Assembly (NCBI GenBank): GCA_934277375.1
Contig: CAKQTZ010000004.1
Coordinates: 186,001 to 250,000 of the forward strand
DNA length: 64,000 bases
From: an uncultured Coprococcus sp.
GTDB taxonomy: Bacteria > Bacillota > Clostridia > Lachnospirales > Lachnospiraceae
Direction: 5' to 3'
This document shows positions 9,229-19,456 of this stretch, piece after piece. The notes under the pieces are model-generated. The model did no database searches, had not been told where the DNA came from, and was given only the letters and a program-made list of their open reading frames with translations. The number at the start of each line of letters is the position of its first letter. Positions within the stretch are counted from its first letter, which is position 1. The position numbers and the translations under genes are program-made.

Positions 9229-11352
9229 ATGCAGGAAAATGTGGAGAGGTATGTCAGATATTTACTAATGATGAACGTGTGTTTTGTTGGGGGAATGGGA
9301 ATGTTGTGGGGGATGGCACCTGCTGCTGTTCCTGTGATGGTTATAGTATATGGCCAGTGTGGGCTTCTGCTTTTGCCATGTATATGTGTCATGTGCGGAC
9401 TTGCCATGGCGGCACTTGGGGTTGTTCCGCTTCATTACATATGTACATATATTTTTGCTGATATGGAGTATTCGGGGGTACAGGTTATAGAGAAATATGC
9501 AGTGCTGATGGCCGGGGCAATGTTTGTGTTGAAATATGCAGATTCCAGAAACCGCCGGGCGGGCAGATCGCCCCATGTTATTGACAGGGGGGCACAGCTC
9601 GTGCTCTCGGGAATGACGCTGATGGCAAATGTTATCGTGTATATTGACAGACCGGTATATGCTCTGTCTGCTGGTGCCATAGAGGCTGGATTGTACATAT
9701 GTCTGTATCATATCATAAAGCCCGGACTCAGACTTATATGGGGCGATGGCGGTGAGACATGGAAGCGGGATGGCGACGCAGGACAGGAGATGATAAGCCT
9801 GTTGCTGCTGTCCGCAATGTGCCTGTGGGTCATGCCGGGAGATATGGGACATGGGATAAATATATTGCTTATGACGGCTCTGGCTATCCTGCTGTATGTA
9901 ATATACAGGACGGGCGCTGCCTATGGATTCGGTATAGCCGTTATAGCCGGAGGCCTGATGGCTGTCAGACAGCAGCAGAATGAATGGCTTATGTGGATTA
10001 TACTGCTGGCGCTCGTGATGCTCATAGGAAGAGCACTTGCCGGGAAAAGAAAAGTGACGATAGCTGCTTTCTATATAATAGGTATCATCCTGGCGTCCGT
10101 GGCGGACGATATGATGATGCTCAGGAGCATCGGCCTTGCCGCATTCTGCGTAAATATGGCGGTGCCGCTGGTGTTGTTTATGGTAGTTCCCCACCGGATA
10201 ATTGGGGGAGTCATGGATGACGGCTGCAGGGGGGAGTGCCTTCAGGCGGCAGCCACTGAGATGAACAGACTAGCAACTGCCAAGATAGAAGATATGGCAA
10301 ATACATTCCGTCGTCTGGATTACACATTTGCGGGGAGCGATGAACCGGGGATAAGCCTGAGTCAGGTCGGAGATCTCATGGAAGGCTTTAAAAACCAGAT
10401 AAGCAGGATGGGGGCTGCGCGGGAGATAAATGATGAAAAGCTTGCGCAGCAGCTTAAGAGTATCGGTATGGAGGATGTGAGAGTCACGGCAACTGGAGAG
10501 CGGGGAGGCAGAAACAGGTATTTTGTGGCTGGACGAACGGATGGACACGGCATGGTGCTTGCGCGGCAGGTTGCACAGATACTCAGCGGGTACTTTGGAA
10601 GGAATATAAGGACAGGACTTAATTCTCCAAGTCTTTTTTTCGATGAATACAGATCTGTGTGCTATGAGGAGAGTGCTGCATTCAAGGGAAAATATCATGT
10701 AAGAAGAATCAAGAAATATGGATCTCCGGTATCGGGAGACAATTTTTCTGTGAAAGAATATGATGATGGCAGGCTTGTCATGATGCTGTCAGATGGAATG
10801 GGAAGTGGCAGTCTTGCATCATGTGAGAGTTGTATGATGCTTGACACCATGGAAGAGATGCTGGAGGCGGGATTTGAGCCGGATTATAGCATAAGTTTTG
10901 CAAACCGGTGTATGTCCAGAAGAAACCAGGGCAGGATATTTACCACATTTGACATGGTTATGATAGATATGTATGACGGTGTGCTGAAAAGCTATAAACA
11001 AGGGGCTGCTGTAACATATATAGTGAGGGGAGATGGCAGGGAGAATTCTGTGGAGACCATCACGAGTACGACACTTCCCATAGGTATACTGGACGATGCT
11101 GACTGCGATGTGACCGAGAGAAAACTCGAATCCGGAGACGTGGTGGTCATGGTCAGTGACGGCATATCTGATATGGATGATGATGACAGGATGGTGCAGA
11201 TACTCGGACATGTGAGTACGTCTGACAGCAAGAAAATAGTCGATGAGATACTCGGCAAGATGCTTGGACAGGAGAATTCTTTTATGCGCGATGATGTGAC
11301 TGTCATGGTGGCGGTTATAAGCAAATCTGAAAAGAGTATTAAAAATTCATAA
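9229..11352 (+). CDS. spoIIE: Stage II sporulation protein E, membrane serine phosphatase
   Basis: 707 residues; AAGGAGG 6 bases before ATG. The first 320 residues contain about ten hydrophobic segments; a linker region (340-480) follows, then a PP2C-type phosphatase from about 490, with the metal-binding motif MLSDGMGSG, the helix ESCMMLDTMEEML, the RIFTTFDMVMID strand and the C-terminal VVMVSDGISD and RDDVTVMV motifs. SpoIIE dephosphorylates SpoIIAA-P to release sigma-F in the forespore and interacts with FtsZ. It is slightly shorter than Bacillus SpoIIE (827) because the membrane and linker parts are compact. Terminator-isolated from divIC. Confidence 0.95.
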   Translation: MQENVERYVRYLLMMNVCFVGGMGMLWGMAPAAVPVMVIVYGQCGLLLLPCICVMCGLAMAALGVVPLHYICTYIFADMEYSGVQVIEKYAVLMAGAMFVLKYADSRNRRAGRSPHVIDRGAQLVLSGMTLMANVIVYIDRPVYALSAGAIEAGLYICLYHIIKPGLRLIWGDGGETWKRDGDAGQEMISLLLLSAMCLWVMPGDMGHGINILLMTALAILLYVIYRTGAAYGFGIAVIAGGLMAVRQQQNEWLMWIILLALVMLIGRALAGKRKVTIAAFYIIGIILASVADDMMMLRSIGLAAFCVNMAVPLVLFMVVPHRIIGGVMDDGCRGECLQAAATEMNRLATAKIEDMANTFRRLDYTFAGSDEPGISLSQVGDLMEGFKNQISRMGAAREINDEKLAQQLKSIGMEDVRVTATGERGGRNRYFVAGRTDGHGMVLARQVAQILSGYFGRNIRTGLNSPSLFFDEYRSVCYEESAAFKGKYHVRRIKKYGSPVSGDNFSVKEYDDGRLVMMLSDGMGSGSLASCESCMMLDTMEEMLEAGFEPDYSISFANRCMSRRNQGRIFTTFDMVMIDMYDGVLKSYKQGAAVTYIVRGDGRENSVETITSTTLPIGILDDADCDVTERKLESGDVVVMVSDGISDMDDDDRMVQILGHVSTSDSKKIVDEILGKMLGQENSFMRDDVTVMVAVISKSEKSIKNS

Positions 11353-11470
11353 TTTTTGCGTGGATGTGGTGCGTGTGTGATATTATAATGTGGCATGTAA
11401 TGCGTGCACGGACAAGTTGTACCGGGGTTGATGCCCTGGGGACTCATATGAAAAGGAATTATACAGTTCA

Positions 11471-12934
11471 ATGGATACATTTGAGAAAAAGGTTATTGAT
11501 TATATCAGAAAATATAATATGTTTGACGGTGTGAACCACTGCGTCTGCGGAGTGTCAGGTGGTGCCGATTCAGTCAGTCTTCTGACCATTCTTGCGAGGT
11601 ACAGGAAGATGCTTGGAATCACTCTTCATGTAGTACATATCAATCACATGATACGCGGGAAGGAAGCGGATTCTGATCAGACATATGTGGAGGATCTGTG
11701 CAGCGGATATGGAATAGAATGTATATCGCGGAATGTAGATGTGGTAGGCATGGCGGCCGATATGGGGCTGACTGTGGAGGAGGCCGGCAGAAGGGCAAGA
11801 TATGATGCATTTGAACAGATCAGGGGTCTGTATGAAAGTGAGGGAAGTGTCATAGCGGTAGCGCACAATCAGAATGATGTGGCAGAGACTGTTATATTTA
11901 ACATGGCCAGAGGCACTGGACTTGGAGGAATGAAGGGAATAACGCCAGTCAGGAACAATGTGGTCAGACCGATCCTGGGCTGTGCAAGGGAGGAGATAGA
12001 GGATTATCTCAGTAGAAATAACATCCCGTACTGCACAGATTCCACAAACAATGAGGATGATTATACAAGAAATAAGATAAGACATAAGGTGCTGCCTGTT
12101 CTCATGGATGTGAATGAACAGGCTGTTTCCCATATATGTGCCATGGCACAGCTGGCGGACAGATATGAGCAGCTCACGGACAATATGGTGTATGCATTTC
12201 TCAAAGGACAGGGGATAGATGTCCGGAGATCTGAATGTGTGTGGACCGGAGGAGATGATGCAGCGGTTTCGTACAGCATCGATATATCTGAATGGCTGGC
12301 ACAGGACGGACTCATACAGGAGCTTGCAGTGAGACAGCTTATAGGAATGACCAGTGGGGGGCTGAAGGATGTGGGCAGAGCCCATGTCATGGAAGTGATG
12401 AAGCTGTGCTCTGCTGACACAGGAGCTGGTATAGATCTGCCTGGTGGAGGCAGAGTGAGAGCTGAGTATGGAAAACTCGTGTTTCAGTCGGCGGCAGCCA
12501 TATCAGAAGAAAATGAGAAAAAATATCAGGAGGCGGAAACTGCGGATATAGTTGAGCTGGATATGTCGGTGGGCAGAGAGTATGATACCCTTGAAGGCAC
12601 GCTTGTGATAAGGATTTATGACAGACCGGCTGAACTGGATCTGTCAAAAAAAGAGTATACGAAGTATCTGGATTATGATAAAATAAACAAGTGTTTGCAA
12701 TTGCGGACATTTCGAAGAGGAGATTATATGATAGTCAACTCTGACGGTGCCAGAAAGAAGCTGAACCGGCTGTTTACTGACATGAAGATACCCGCCGGAT
12801 TGCGGCCGGACATACCACTGATCGCCGATGGACCGGAGATATTGTGGGCGATAGGATTCAGACTGGGTGAGAATTATAAAGTTACGGAACGGACAATGCG
12901 TATTGCAGAGATACAGTACGTGATAAAGCGGTGA
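11471..12934 (+). CDS. tilS: tRNA(Ile)-lysidine synthetase
   Basis: 487 residues. PP-loop SGGADS at 29-34; 'HINHMIRGKEADSDQTYVEDLC' and 'VAHNQNDVAETVIFNM' are the substrate/adenylation motifs; a C-terminal TilS domain includes 'RTFRRGDYM' and 'KIPAGLRPDIPLI'. It converts C34 of the CAU anticodon to lysidine so that AUA is read as Ile; essential. The weak AAAGGAA lies 14 bases before ATG. A TATAAT at 11384-11389 in the 118-base gap upstream could be a promoter but has no -35 at good spacing. The 3' end overlaps the next frame by 4 bases, indicating coupling to hpt. Confidence 0.97.
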   Translation: MDTFEKKVIDYIRKYNMFDGVNHCVCGVSGGADSVSLLTILARYRKMLGITLHVVHINHMIRGKEADSDQTYVEDLCSGYGIECISRNVDVVGMAADMGLTVEEAGRRARYDAFEQIRGLYESEGSVIAVAHNQNDVAETVIFNMARGTGLGGMKGITPVRNNVVRPILGCAREEIEDYLSRNNIPYCTDSTNNEDDYTRNKIRHKVLPVLMDVNEQAVSHICAMAQLADRYEQLTDNMVYAFLKGQGIDVRRSECVWTGGDDAAVSYSIDISEWLAQDGLIQELAVRQLIGMTSGGLKDVGRAHVMEVMKLCSADTGAGIDLPGGGRVRAEYGKLVFQSAAAISEENEKKYQEAETADIVELDMSVGREYDTLEGTLVIRIYDRPAELDLSKKEYTKYLDYDKINKCLQLRTFRRGDYMIVNSDGARKKLNRLFTDMKIPAGLRPDIPLIADGPEILWAIGFRLGENYKVTERTMRIAEIQYVIKR

Positions 12935-12951
12935 CGCAGGAGGATAAGACA

Positions 12952-13473
12952 GTGAAAGAACAGATAAGAGTAATGATAAGCAGCAGTGAAGTAGAGTCTA
13001 GGATCAACGAGATGGCGGAGGCGATCGATAAAGCGTATGAGGGCAAGACGATACATTTGATAGGTATATTAAAGGGAAGCGTATTTTTCCTCTGCGAACT
13101 TGCAAAGAGACTCAAAAGTCCTGTGACTATGGACTTTATGTCTGTGAGCAGCTATGGTGACGGAACAAAATCATCAGGTATAGTTAAGCTGAACAAGGAT
13201 CTTGACGAGTCCATCGAGGGCAAGGATGTCATTATAGTTGAGGATATCCTGGATTCCGGAAGAACACTGTCGTATCTTGTGAAGCTTCTCGGTGAGAGAA
13301 AGCCGGCAAGCCTTAAAGTCATAACACTGCTTGACAAGCCGGACAGGAGAGTCATTCCTGTGGAGTTATATATGACAGGCTTTGAGATACCCGACAGGTT
13401 TGTGGTGGGATATGGACTTGACTGTGCTCAGAAGTACAGAAATCTCCCATATATAGGAGTTATCGAGCAGTAA
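12952..13473 (+). CDS. hpt: Hypoxanthine phosphoribosyltransferase
   Basis: 173 residues. I chose GTG 12952 because AGGAGG sits 8 bases upstream; the GTG at 12931 overlapping tilS would bury it. PRPP-binding motif VIIVEDILDSGRTL, LKGSVFF loop and 'DRFVVGYGLD' near the C-terminus define the purine salvage enzyme, making IMP or GMP from base plus PRPP. The tilS-hpt-ftsH order is conserved across Firmicutes. Confidence 0.95.
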   Translation: MKEQIRVMISSSEVESRINEMAEAIDKAYEGKTIHLIGILKGSVFFLCELAKRLKSPVTMDFMSVSSYGDGTKSSGIVKLNKDLDESIEGKDVIIVEDILDSGRTLSYLVKLLGERKPASLKVITLLDKPDRRVIPVELYMTGFEIPDRFVVGYGLDCAQKYRNLPYIGVIEQ

Positions 13474-13536
13474 AAATAAATATAGCATGTATGGCAGACA
13501 GGAATTATGCCATACGGCTGGAATTAAGGAGAATGT

Positions 13537-15507
13537 ATGAACAAGAGAAGATTCAGAAATGGGATGATCATCTATCTGTTGATACTGATAGTGGCTTTTA
13601 TATTCATAAGCAGATGGATGAAGACTGACACTAATGTGACAACCACGTATAGTTATACAGATCTTACAGAGGATCTGGCAGATGACAAGATATCATCCCT
13701 GGATATCAGGCAGAATGCGGAGATACCGACAGCGGTGGTCCAGGTACAGTTTACAAATGGCAAGAGTCTGGCGTTTTATGCAGCGGATGTCAATGAGGTT
13801 GTAGATATTTACAACAAATATCAGACCAAGATAGATAATTACAATGCGGGCATAAGCGATGACGCGGACAAGAAGCCTGTTGCAAAGTGCAGTCTGGAGG
13901 ACGTGGAGAAGACAAGCATATGGAGTGTCATAATCCCATATGTACTCGTCATGGTTGTACTTATGCTCATCATGATGATGTTCATGAGATCTGCCCAGGG
14001 CGGCGGAGGCGGCCAGATGATGAATTTTGGCAAGAGCAGAGCCAGAAAGGCTGATGAAAGTGCCAAGAGTGTGACATTTAAGGATGTCGCAGGACTTCAG
14101 GAGGAGAAGGAAGATCTCGAGGAGATAGTTACATTCCTCAAGAATCCTCAGAGATTTGTAAAGGTCGGTGCCCGTATACCAAAGGGTGTTCTGCTTGTAG
14201 GCCCTCCGGGAACAGGTAAGACACTTATGGCCAAGGCGATAGCAGGAGAGGCGGGGGTTCCGTTCTTCAGTATATCAGGTTCGGATTTTGTGGAGATGTT
14301 TGTCGGCGTAGGTGCGTCGAGAGTCAGAGACCTCTTTGCGGAGGCCAAGAAGAATGCTCCATGTATAGTGTTTATAGATGAGATAGATGCAGTTGCAAGG
14401 CAGAGAGGTTCAGGACTTGGCGGTGGCCATGATGAGCGTGAGCAGACACTGAACCAGCTGCTTGTCGAGATGGACGGTTTCGGTGTGAATGAGGGAATCA
14501 TCGTCCTGGCAGCTACCAACAGAGTAGATATCCTTGACAAAGCTATACTTCGTCCGGGAAGATTTGACAGAAAGATTCCGGTAAATACACCGGATGTAAA
14601 GGGTAGAGAAGAGATACTTAAGGTTCATGTCAGAAATAAGCCTCTGGCTGAGGATGTGGATCTCCATGAGATAGCCAGAACCACGGCAGGATTTGCTGGT
14701 GCTGATTTGGAGAACCTTATGAACGAATCGGCTATTGCGGCCGCAAAGGCAAACAGAGCATATATCACAAAGGAAGATGTGGATAGATCCTTTATAAAGG
14801 TAGGAATAGGCGGAGAGAAGAAGAGCCGTCTCGTGCCTGAGAGTGAGAGAAGGATCACTGCTTACCATGAGTCGGGACACGCTATATTGTTCCATATGCT
14901 TCCGCATGTGGGACCGGTGCATCTGGTATCGATCATACCGACCGGTATGGGTGCCGGCGGATACACTATGCCACTTCCTGAGAATGATAACGTATTCATG
15001 ACCAAGGAGAAGATGCTTGACGAAATCAAGGTAAGTCTGGGTGGAAGAATAGCCGAGGAGATGATACTTGATGATATAACTACAGGCGCATCACAGGATA
15101 TCAAGGAAGCCAGCAAATATGCCAGAGCCATGGTAACCAAGTTTGGTATGTCTGAGAAACTGGGACTTATCAATTATGAGAGCAATGATCAGGAGGAAGT
15201 ATTCCTCGGAAGAGATCTGGGACATTCCAGAGTGTACAGTGAGGAAGTCGCTGCAGCTATAGACGAGGAAGTTAAGCGCATCGTGGACAAGTGCTACGCT
15301 GAGGCGAGGGCTATTCTTGAGGAGAATATAGATGTGCTTCATAAGTGTGCAAAGAAGCTTCTTGAAAAGGAGAGAATAGCAAGACCTGAGTTTGAGGCAT
15401 TGTTCGTAAAGGAAGATGATACAGACAGCGGGGCTGAGCAGACCGGAGACAGTCAGACTGTAACCGATAAAGTACAGGATGCAGAGAATGTCCAGACAGA
15501 CAAATAA
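13537..15507 (+). CDS. ftsH: ATP-dependent zinc metalloprotease FtsH
   Basis: 656 residues, AAGGAG before ATG. Membrane segments near 9-27 and 127-150 bracket a short extracytoplasmic loop; a Gly-rich stretch follows; AAA ATPase with Walker A GPPGTGKT at 222-229, Walker B IVFIDEID and second-region-of-homology arginines; zinc site HESGH at 444-448 with a later Asp. It degrades membrane and regulatory proteins. The last 30 residues are acidic and poorly conserved. It closes the block and is followed by a hairpin without a long T run. Confidence 0.97.
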   Translation: MNKRRFRNGMIIYLLILIVAFIFISRWMKTDTNVTTTYSYTDLTEDLADDKISSLDIRQNAEIPTAVVQVQFTNGKSLAFYAADVNEVVDIYNKYQTKIDNYNAGISDDADKKPVAKCSLEDVEKTSIWSVIIPYVLVMVVLMLIMMMFMRSAQGGGGGQMMNFGKSRARKADESAKSVTFKDVAGLQEEKEDLEEIVTFLKNPQRFVKVGARIPKGVLLVGPPGTGKTLMAKAIAGEAGVPFFSISGSDFVEMFVGVGASRVRDLFAEAKKNAPCIVFIDEIDAVARQRGSGLGGGHDEREQTLNQLLVEMDGFGVNEGIIVLAATNRVDILDKAILRPGRFDRKIPVNTPDVKGREEILKVHVRNKPLAEDVDLHEIARTTAGFAGADLENLMNESAIAAAKANRAYITKEDVDRSFIKVGIGGEKKSRLVPESERRITAYHESGHAILFHMLPHVGPVHLVSIIPTGMGAGGYTMPLPENDNVFMTKEKMLDEIKVSLGGRIAEEMILDDITTGASQDIKEASKYARAMVTKFGMSEKLGLINYESNDQEEVFLGRDLGHSRVYSEEVAAAIDEEVKRIVDKCYAEARAILEENIDVLHKCAKKLLEKERIARPEFEALFVKEDDTDSGAEQTGDSQTVTDKVQDAENVQTDK

Positions 15508-15550
15508 TATATAATATGGTCACATATCAGGTGACCGGAATAAGTACAGA

Positions 15551-15580
15551 TGCCCGCAGATTATACAGATTGCGGGCATT
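15551..15580 (+). terminator. Hairpin after ftsH, probable terminator
   Basis: Perfect 8-bp GC-rich stem TGCCCGCA / TGCGGGCA with a 12-base loop, followed only by TTTGG. The short T run makes termination partial or dependent on context. Confidence 0.5.
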
Positions 15581-15631
15581 TGGCATATATTGGGGCCTGA
15601 TATTAAAAAAAGGGAAAATGGAGAACATGTG

Positions 15632-16981
15632 ATGAGGATCATAAAGAGATGTACAAATGCGGTCATACCGCTGCTGCTGGCAAATGCATATCTGCTGGCA
15701 AGGTGTCCGGAGTGGAATATACCGTTGATGCCGCTGATAGTGGCAGCGCTGACAGCCGGATATATAGTGCTGACAGCCATGCCGCTTCTCGGATTGAAGA
15801 ATATACAGTCAGGAAGTATACGGAGATGTCAGAGGGGATGTGAAAATCTGTGTGCATTTCTGACGGCGACAGCCATATCGGTGGCAGTTCTTATCCTTAT
15901 GCTGCTTCATGTGATAGATGTGGGAGTCTGGACGTGGAAGAACTGGGTTATGTATATTCTCACAGCTGTGGCGGTGCTGGCAGTTACATTCTGGGTGGGA
16001 ATAATCAGAATATACATTTCCTCAAGGCAGCTAGGCATAAAGTGGAGAGTGATAGGTATACTGTGTGGCTGGATCCCTGTGGTGCACCTGATAGTTCTCG
16101 GCAAGCTGATACGGCTGGCGGCAGATGAGGCAAGGACTGAGAATGAGAAGCTGATACGGGATAAGGACAGACAGGCGGACAGGGTATGTGCAACCAGATA
16201 TCCAATACTCATGGTTCACGGTGTGTTCTTCAGGGATTTCAGATATCTGAATTACTGGGGAAGGATCCCTGCGGCGCTGGAGGCGAACGGTGCAACCATA
16301 TTCTATGGCAACCATCAGTCCGCTGCTTCGGTGGCTGACTCTGGGCGTGAGATAGCAGACAGGATACAGCAGATAGTGAGGGAGACCGGTTGCGGCAAGG
16401 TGAATATCATAGCACATTCAAAAGGCGGTCTTGACAGCAGATATGCTATATCGAAGCTTGGCATGGCTCCTTATGTGGCATCCCTCACAACGATAAATAC
16501 TCCTCACAGAGGATGTGAATTCGCTGATTATCTTCTGGGGAAAATACCGGAAAAACAGCAGCAGGCGGTGGCAAATGCATATAATGCGGCGCTCAGAAAG
16601 CTGGGAGACACAAATCCTGATTTTATTGCTGCGGTGACGGATCTTACGGCATCTGCATGTGAAGCACTGAACAGGGAACTGCCCGATCCACAGGGGGTAT
16701 ACATACAGAGTACTGGTTCGTGTATGAAGAAACCTTCAGGTGGACGGTTTCCGCTCAACACTACAAATGCTTTCGTGAAACATTTTGATGGTGAGAACGA
16801 CGGGCTTGTGGGATATGAATCATTCAAATGGGGCTCAGACTTTATATATCTCAGGCCGCAGGGCAGCCGGGGCATATCCCATGGAGATGTCATAGACCTC
16901 AACAGGGAGAATATAGATACATTTGATGTGAGGGAATTTTATGTGGGTCTTGTGAACAATCTGAAAAAGTGTGGTTTCTGA
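15632..16981 (+). CDS. Membrane-anchored alpha/beta hydrolase, triacylglycerol lipase-like
   Basis: About 449 residues. The ATG at 15632 has GGAG 8 bases upstream; GTG 15629 is an alternative. The first 170 residues have four to five hydrophobic segments; the rest is a hydrolase domain beginning with the oxyanion motif PILMVHGVFFRD, nucleophile elbow AHSKGG (Ser263) and 'TINTPHRGCEFAD'. The acid is likely in the HFDGENDGLV region and the His in 'SRGISHGDVID'. This resembles bacterial lipases of the LipA/Bacillus-Pseudomonas type. Substrate is unknown; the membrane-domain fusion suggests action at the outer face of the membrane. Monocistronic by spacing. Confidence 0.75.
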   Translation: MRIIKRCTNAVIPLLLANAYLLARCPEWNIPLMPLIVAALTAGYIVLTAMPLLGLKNIQSGSIRRCQRGCENLCAFLTATAISVAVLILMLLHVIDVGVWTWKNWVMYILTAVAVLAVTFWVGIIRIYISSRQLGIKWRVIGILCGWIPVVHLIVLGKLIRLAADEARTENEKLIRDKDRQADRVCATRYPILMVHGVFFRDFRYLNYWGRIPAALEANGATIFYGNHQSAASVADSGREIADRIQQIVRETGCGKVNIIAHSKGGLDSRYAISKLGMAPYVASLTTINTPHRGCEFADYLLGKIPEKQQQAVANAYNAALRKLGDTNPDFIAAVTDLTASACEALNRELPDPQGVYIQSTGSCMKKPSGGRFPLNTTNAFVKHFDGENDGLVGYESFKWGSDFIYLRPQGSRGISHGDVIDLNRENIDTFDVREFYVGLVNNLKKCGF

Positions 16982-17316
16982 GTGTAGCCTAAATGGTATT
17001 GAGTAATTTGTCTAAAATATACAATAGAATGTAAAAATCAAGTCAAATTCGGGAAGTTGGTTGTTATTTTGCACAATGACACAAGCTAAATAAAAAAATG
17101 TTTGGGCAGACTTTTGACGGGATTTGTATATAATAATAATTGTAACCCCCAATACATTATATAGTTTTGGCTACACCCCATAAGTAACAAAATACCTTCT
17201 CCAAAAGGGATCGGCAGTACGAAAGGCCGGTCCCTTTTACTGTTTATTTGTTGCTTAATTATATGAAAAGTATTAAAATAAAAGAGTATGTGTATGTGCA
17301 AGGGAGAATATGTTGT
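16982..17316. other. 335-base AT-rich intergenic region with a terminator-like hairpin
   Basis: Between the lipase and the GH13 gene. It contains a possible -10 (TATAAT at 17129-17134, with no -35 at good distance) and the hairpin at 17203-17237. An alternative longer N-terminus of the GH13 gene would start at 17248 but lacks a ribosome site. Confidence 0.5.
17203..17240 (+). terminator. Hairpin in the leader of the GH13 gene, possible attenuator
   Basis: AAAAGGGATCGGC (17203-17215) pairs with GCCGGTCCCTTTT (17225-17237), one G-U, then ACTGTTTATTTG. If the promoter is the -10 near 17129, this hairpin lies in the leader and could attenuate transcription; otherwise it terminates read-through. 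Confidence 0.5.
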
Positions 17317-19410
17317 ATGGCTGAAAAAAAGACCAATGGTCAGAGGATACATGATTATGTGTACAATGTTAAACCGGTTTTGAACAAAGGTGGGTTGTTT
17401 GCAGATGGCAGCCGTTATTATGTAAGTCCACAGGAGCCTGATATAGATCAGGAGATAAGGGTGAGATTCCGAACAACCGCTGATAATGTAGATTCGGTAT
17501 ATCTTATATATAATGATGAAAAGCTAAGGATGGAGAAGGAGAGCTCCAACAGGATATTTGATTTCTATACCGCTACGATTCCATCGGGGCTGGAGTTTAT
17601 AAGGTATCATTTTGAGATACATTCCGGAAAAGTAACATGCTTTTATGATAAATTAGGACCGACAAAACAGAATGACAGAGAGTATGATTTTGAGATCTGC
17701 CCAGGATTTAAGGTGCCGGAATGGGCGAAGGGGGCAGTATTTTACCAGATCTTTGTGGATAGATTCTGTAATGGAGACCAGACGAATGATGTGCTCGACA
17801 ATGAGTATGCTTATATAGGAACGGGATCGGTCCAGGTAAAAGACTGGAACCAGAGACCGAGCACGATGGACGTTGGAAGATTCTATGGAGGAGATCTTCA
17901 GGGTGTTATGGACAAACTGGATTATCTTCAGGATCTCGGAGTGGATGTAATATATCTGAATCCTATATTTGTCTCACCGTCAAACCATAAGTATGATATT
18001 CAGGATTATGATTATGTAGATCCTCATTTTGGTGTCATAGTGGAGGATGATGGAGAGTGTCTGCCAGATGGATGTCTGGAGAACAAACAGTCATCGAGAT
18101 ATATAAACAGAGTGACGAACAAGAAGAATCTCGAGGCAAGCAACAAGCTGTTTGCTGAACTTGTGTCTGAGATTCACAAACGTGGTATGAAGGTCATCCT
18201 TGACGGTGTATTCAATCACTGTGGTTCATTTAACAAATGGATGGACAGGGAGTGCATATATGAGAATCAGGAGGGTTATGAGAAGGGTGCATTTGTGGCG
18301 AAGGACAGTCCATATAATACGTTCTTTAAGTTTTACAATGACAATGACTGGCCATACAATACAACATATGATGGCTGGTGGGGGCATGATACCCTTCCAA
18401 AACTGAATTATGAGGATTCTCCTAAGCTTGTGGATTATATTATGCAGATAGCAAGAAAATGGGTATCGCCACCATACAATGCTGATGGCTGGAGATTGGA
18501 TGTCGCTGCTGATCTTGGACACTCACCGGAGTATAACCACAAGTTCTGGCGTGAGTTCAGGAAAAATGTAAAAGAAGCCAATCCGAATGCCATAATCCTT
18601 GCTGAGCATTATGGTGATCCGAAGAGCTGGCTGCATGGCGATCAGTGGGATACAGTCATGAACTACGATGCATTTATGGAGCCGATCACATGGTTCTTAT
18701 GTGGTGTTGAAAAACACAGTGATGAGTTCAGAGGAGATCTGCTTGGAAATTATGATGCGTTCAAGGGTGCTATGAATTACCATATGGCTCGTTTCCTCAG
18801 ACCGTCCATAGAGGTATCCATGAATGAACTTTCAAATCACGATCATTCAAGATTCCTGACAAGGACGAATAGAAAGGTTGGAAGACTCCATACCATGGGT
18901 GCTGATGCTGCTGACCAGGGTGTGGACAAGGGAATATTCAGACAGGCAGTTGTATTCCAGATGACATGGCCGGGTGCTCCTACCATATATTATGGAGACG
19001 AGGCCGGTGTGTGCGGATGGACAGATCCGGACAACAGAAGAACCTATCCGTGGGGACACGAAGACAAAGAACTGATACAGTTTCACAAGGATATGATAAG
19101 GATACACAAATCATATGAGGCGTTGAAATCAGGTTCTGTGCTTTATCTCCATGGCGGACATAAGATATTATGCTATGGAAGATTTACTGACAATAAGCAG
19201 GTGGTTGTGATTATGAACACAAACTATGAGGATGTAGATCTGAAATTACACATTCGTCAGATAGGAGTATATAACCATTCGATTCTGAGAAGGGTTATGC
19301 TTACAAATGAAGATGGATACACTTTAGAGCCACAGGATTTTATGGTAGAACACAACGTGCTCACTATAAAGGCACCGAAGATGAGTGCTATGATACTGGT
19401 TCGTGCATAA
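17317..19410 (+). CDS. GH13 alpha-glucan hydrolase (neopullulanase/cyclomaltodextrinase-like)
   Basis: 697 residues from ATG 17317, with AGGGAGAA 8 bases upstream. An N-terminal beta-sandwich (about 30-150) resembles the CBM34-like domain of neopullulanases; the (beta/alpha)8 barrel starts near 'WAKGAVFYQIFVDRF'. Catalytic residues: nucleophile Asp395 in GWRLDVA, acid Glu430 in ILAEHYG, and Asp509 in SNHDHSRF. A C-terminal beta domain follows. There is no signal peptide, so it acts on imported maltodextrins in the cytoplasm. It ends in a terminator shared with the convergent tetR gene. Confidence 0.9.
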   Translation: MAEKKTNGQRIHDYVYNVKPVLNKGGLFADGSRYYVSPQEPDIDQEIRVRFRTTADNVDSVYLIYNDEKLRMEKESSNRIFDFYTATIPSGLEFIRYHFEIHSGKVTCFYDKLGPTKQNDREYDFEICPGFKVPEWAKGAVFYQIFVDRFCNGDQTNDVLDNEYAYIGTGSVQVKDWNQRPSTMDVGRFYGGDLQGVMDKLDYLQDLGVDVIYLNPIFVSPSNHKYDIQDYDYVDPHFGVIVEDDGECLPDGCLENKQSSRYINRVTNKKNLEASNKLFAELVSEIHKRGMKVILDGVFNHCGSFNKWMDRECIYENQEGYEKGAFVAKDSPYNTFFKFYNDNDWPYNTTYDGWWGHDTLPKLNYEDSPKLVDYIMQIARKWVSPPYNADGWRLDVAADLGHSPEYNHKFWREFRKNVKEANPNAIILAEHYGDPKSWLHGDQWDTVMNYDAFMEPITWFLCGVEKHSDEFRGDLLGNYDAFKGAMNYHMARFLRPSIEVSMNELSNHDHSRFLTRTNRKVGRLHTMGADAADQGVDKGIFRQAVVFQMTWPGAPTIYYGDEAGVCGWTDPDNRRTYPWGHEDKELIQFHKDMIRIHKSYEALKSGSVLYLHGGHKILCYGRFTDNKQVVVIMNTNYEDVDLKLHIRQIGVYNHSILRRVMLTNEDGYTLEPQDFMVEHNVLTIKAPKMSAMILVRA

Positions 19411-19456
19411 AAAATACGCCATATCACATGGATGTTGTGATGTGGCGTATTTTTTA
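19409..19456. terminator. Bidirectional terminator between GH13 gene and tetR-family gene
   Basis: Stem of about 20 pairs, AAAAAATACGCCATATCACA with TGTGATGTGGCGTATTTTTT (one wobble), 7-base loop. Both stop codons touch the stem, so one element serves both convergent genes. Confidence 0.93.

Noticed and set aside
9265..10194. 309-codon ORF antisense to spoIIE
   Set aside because: Shadow of the spoIIE membrane region; His/Gln/Tyr-rich translation without motifs.
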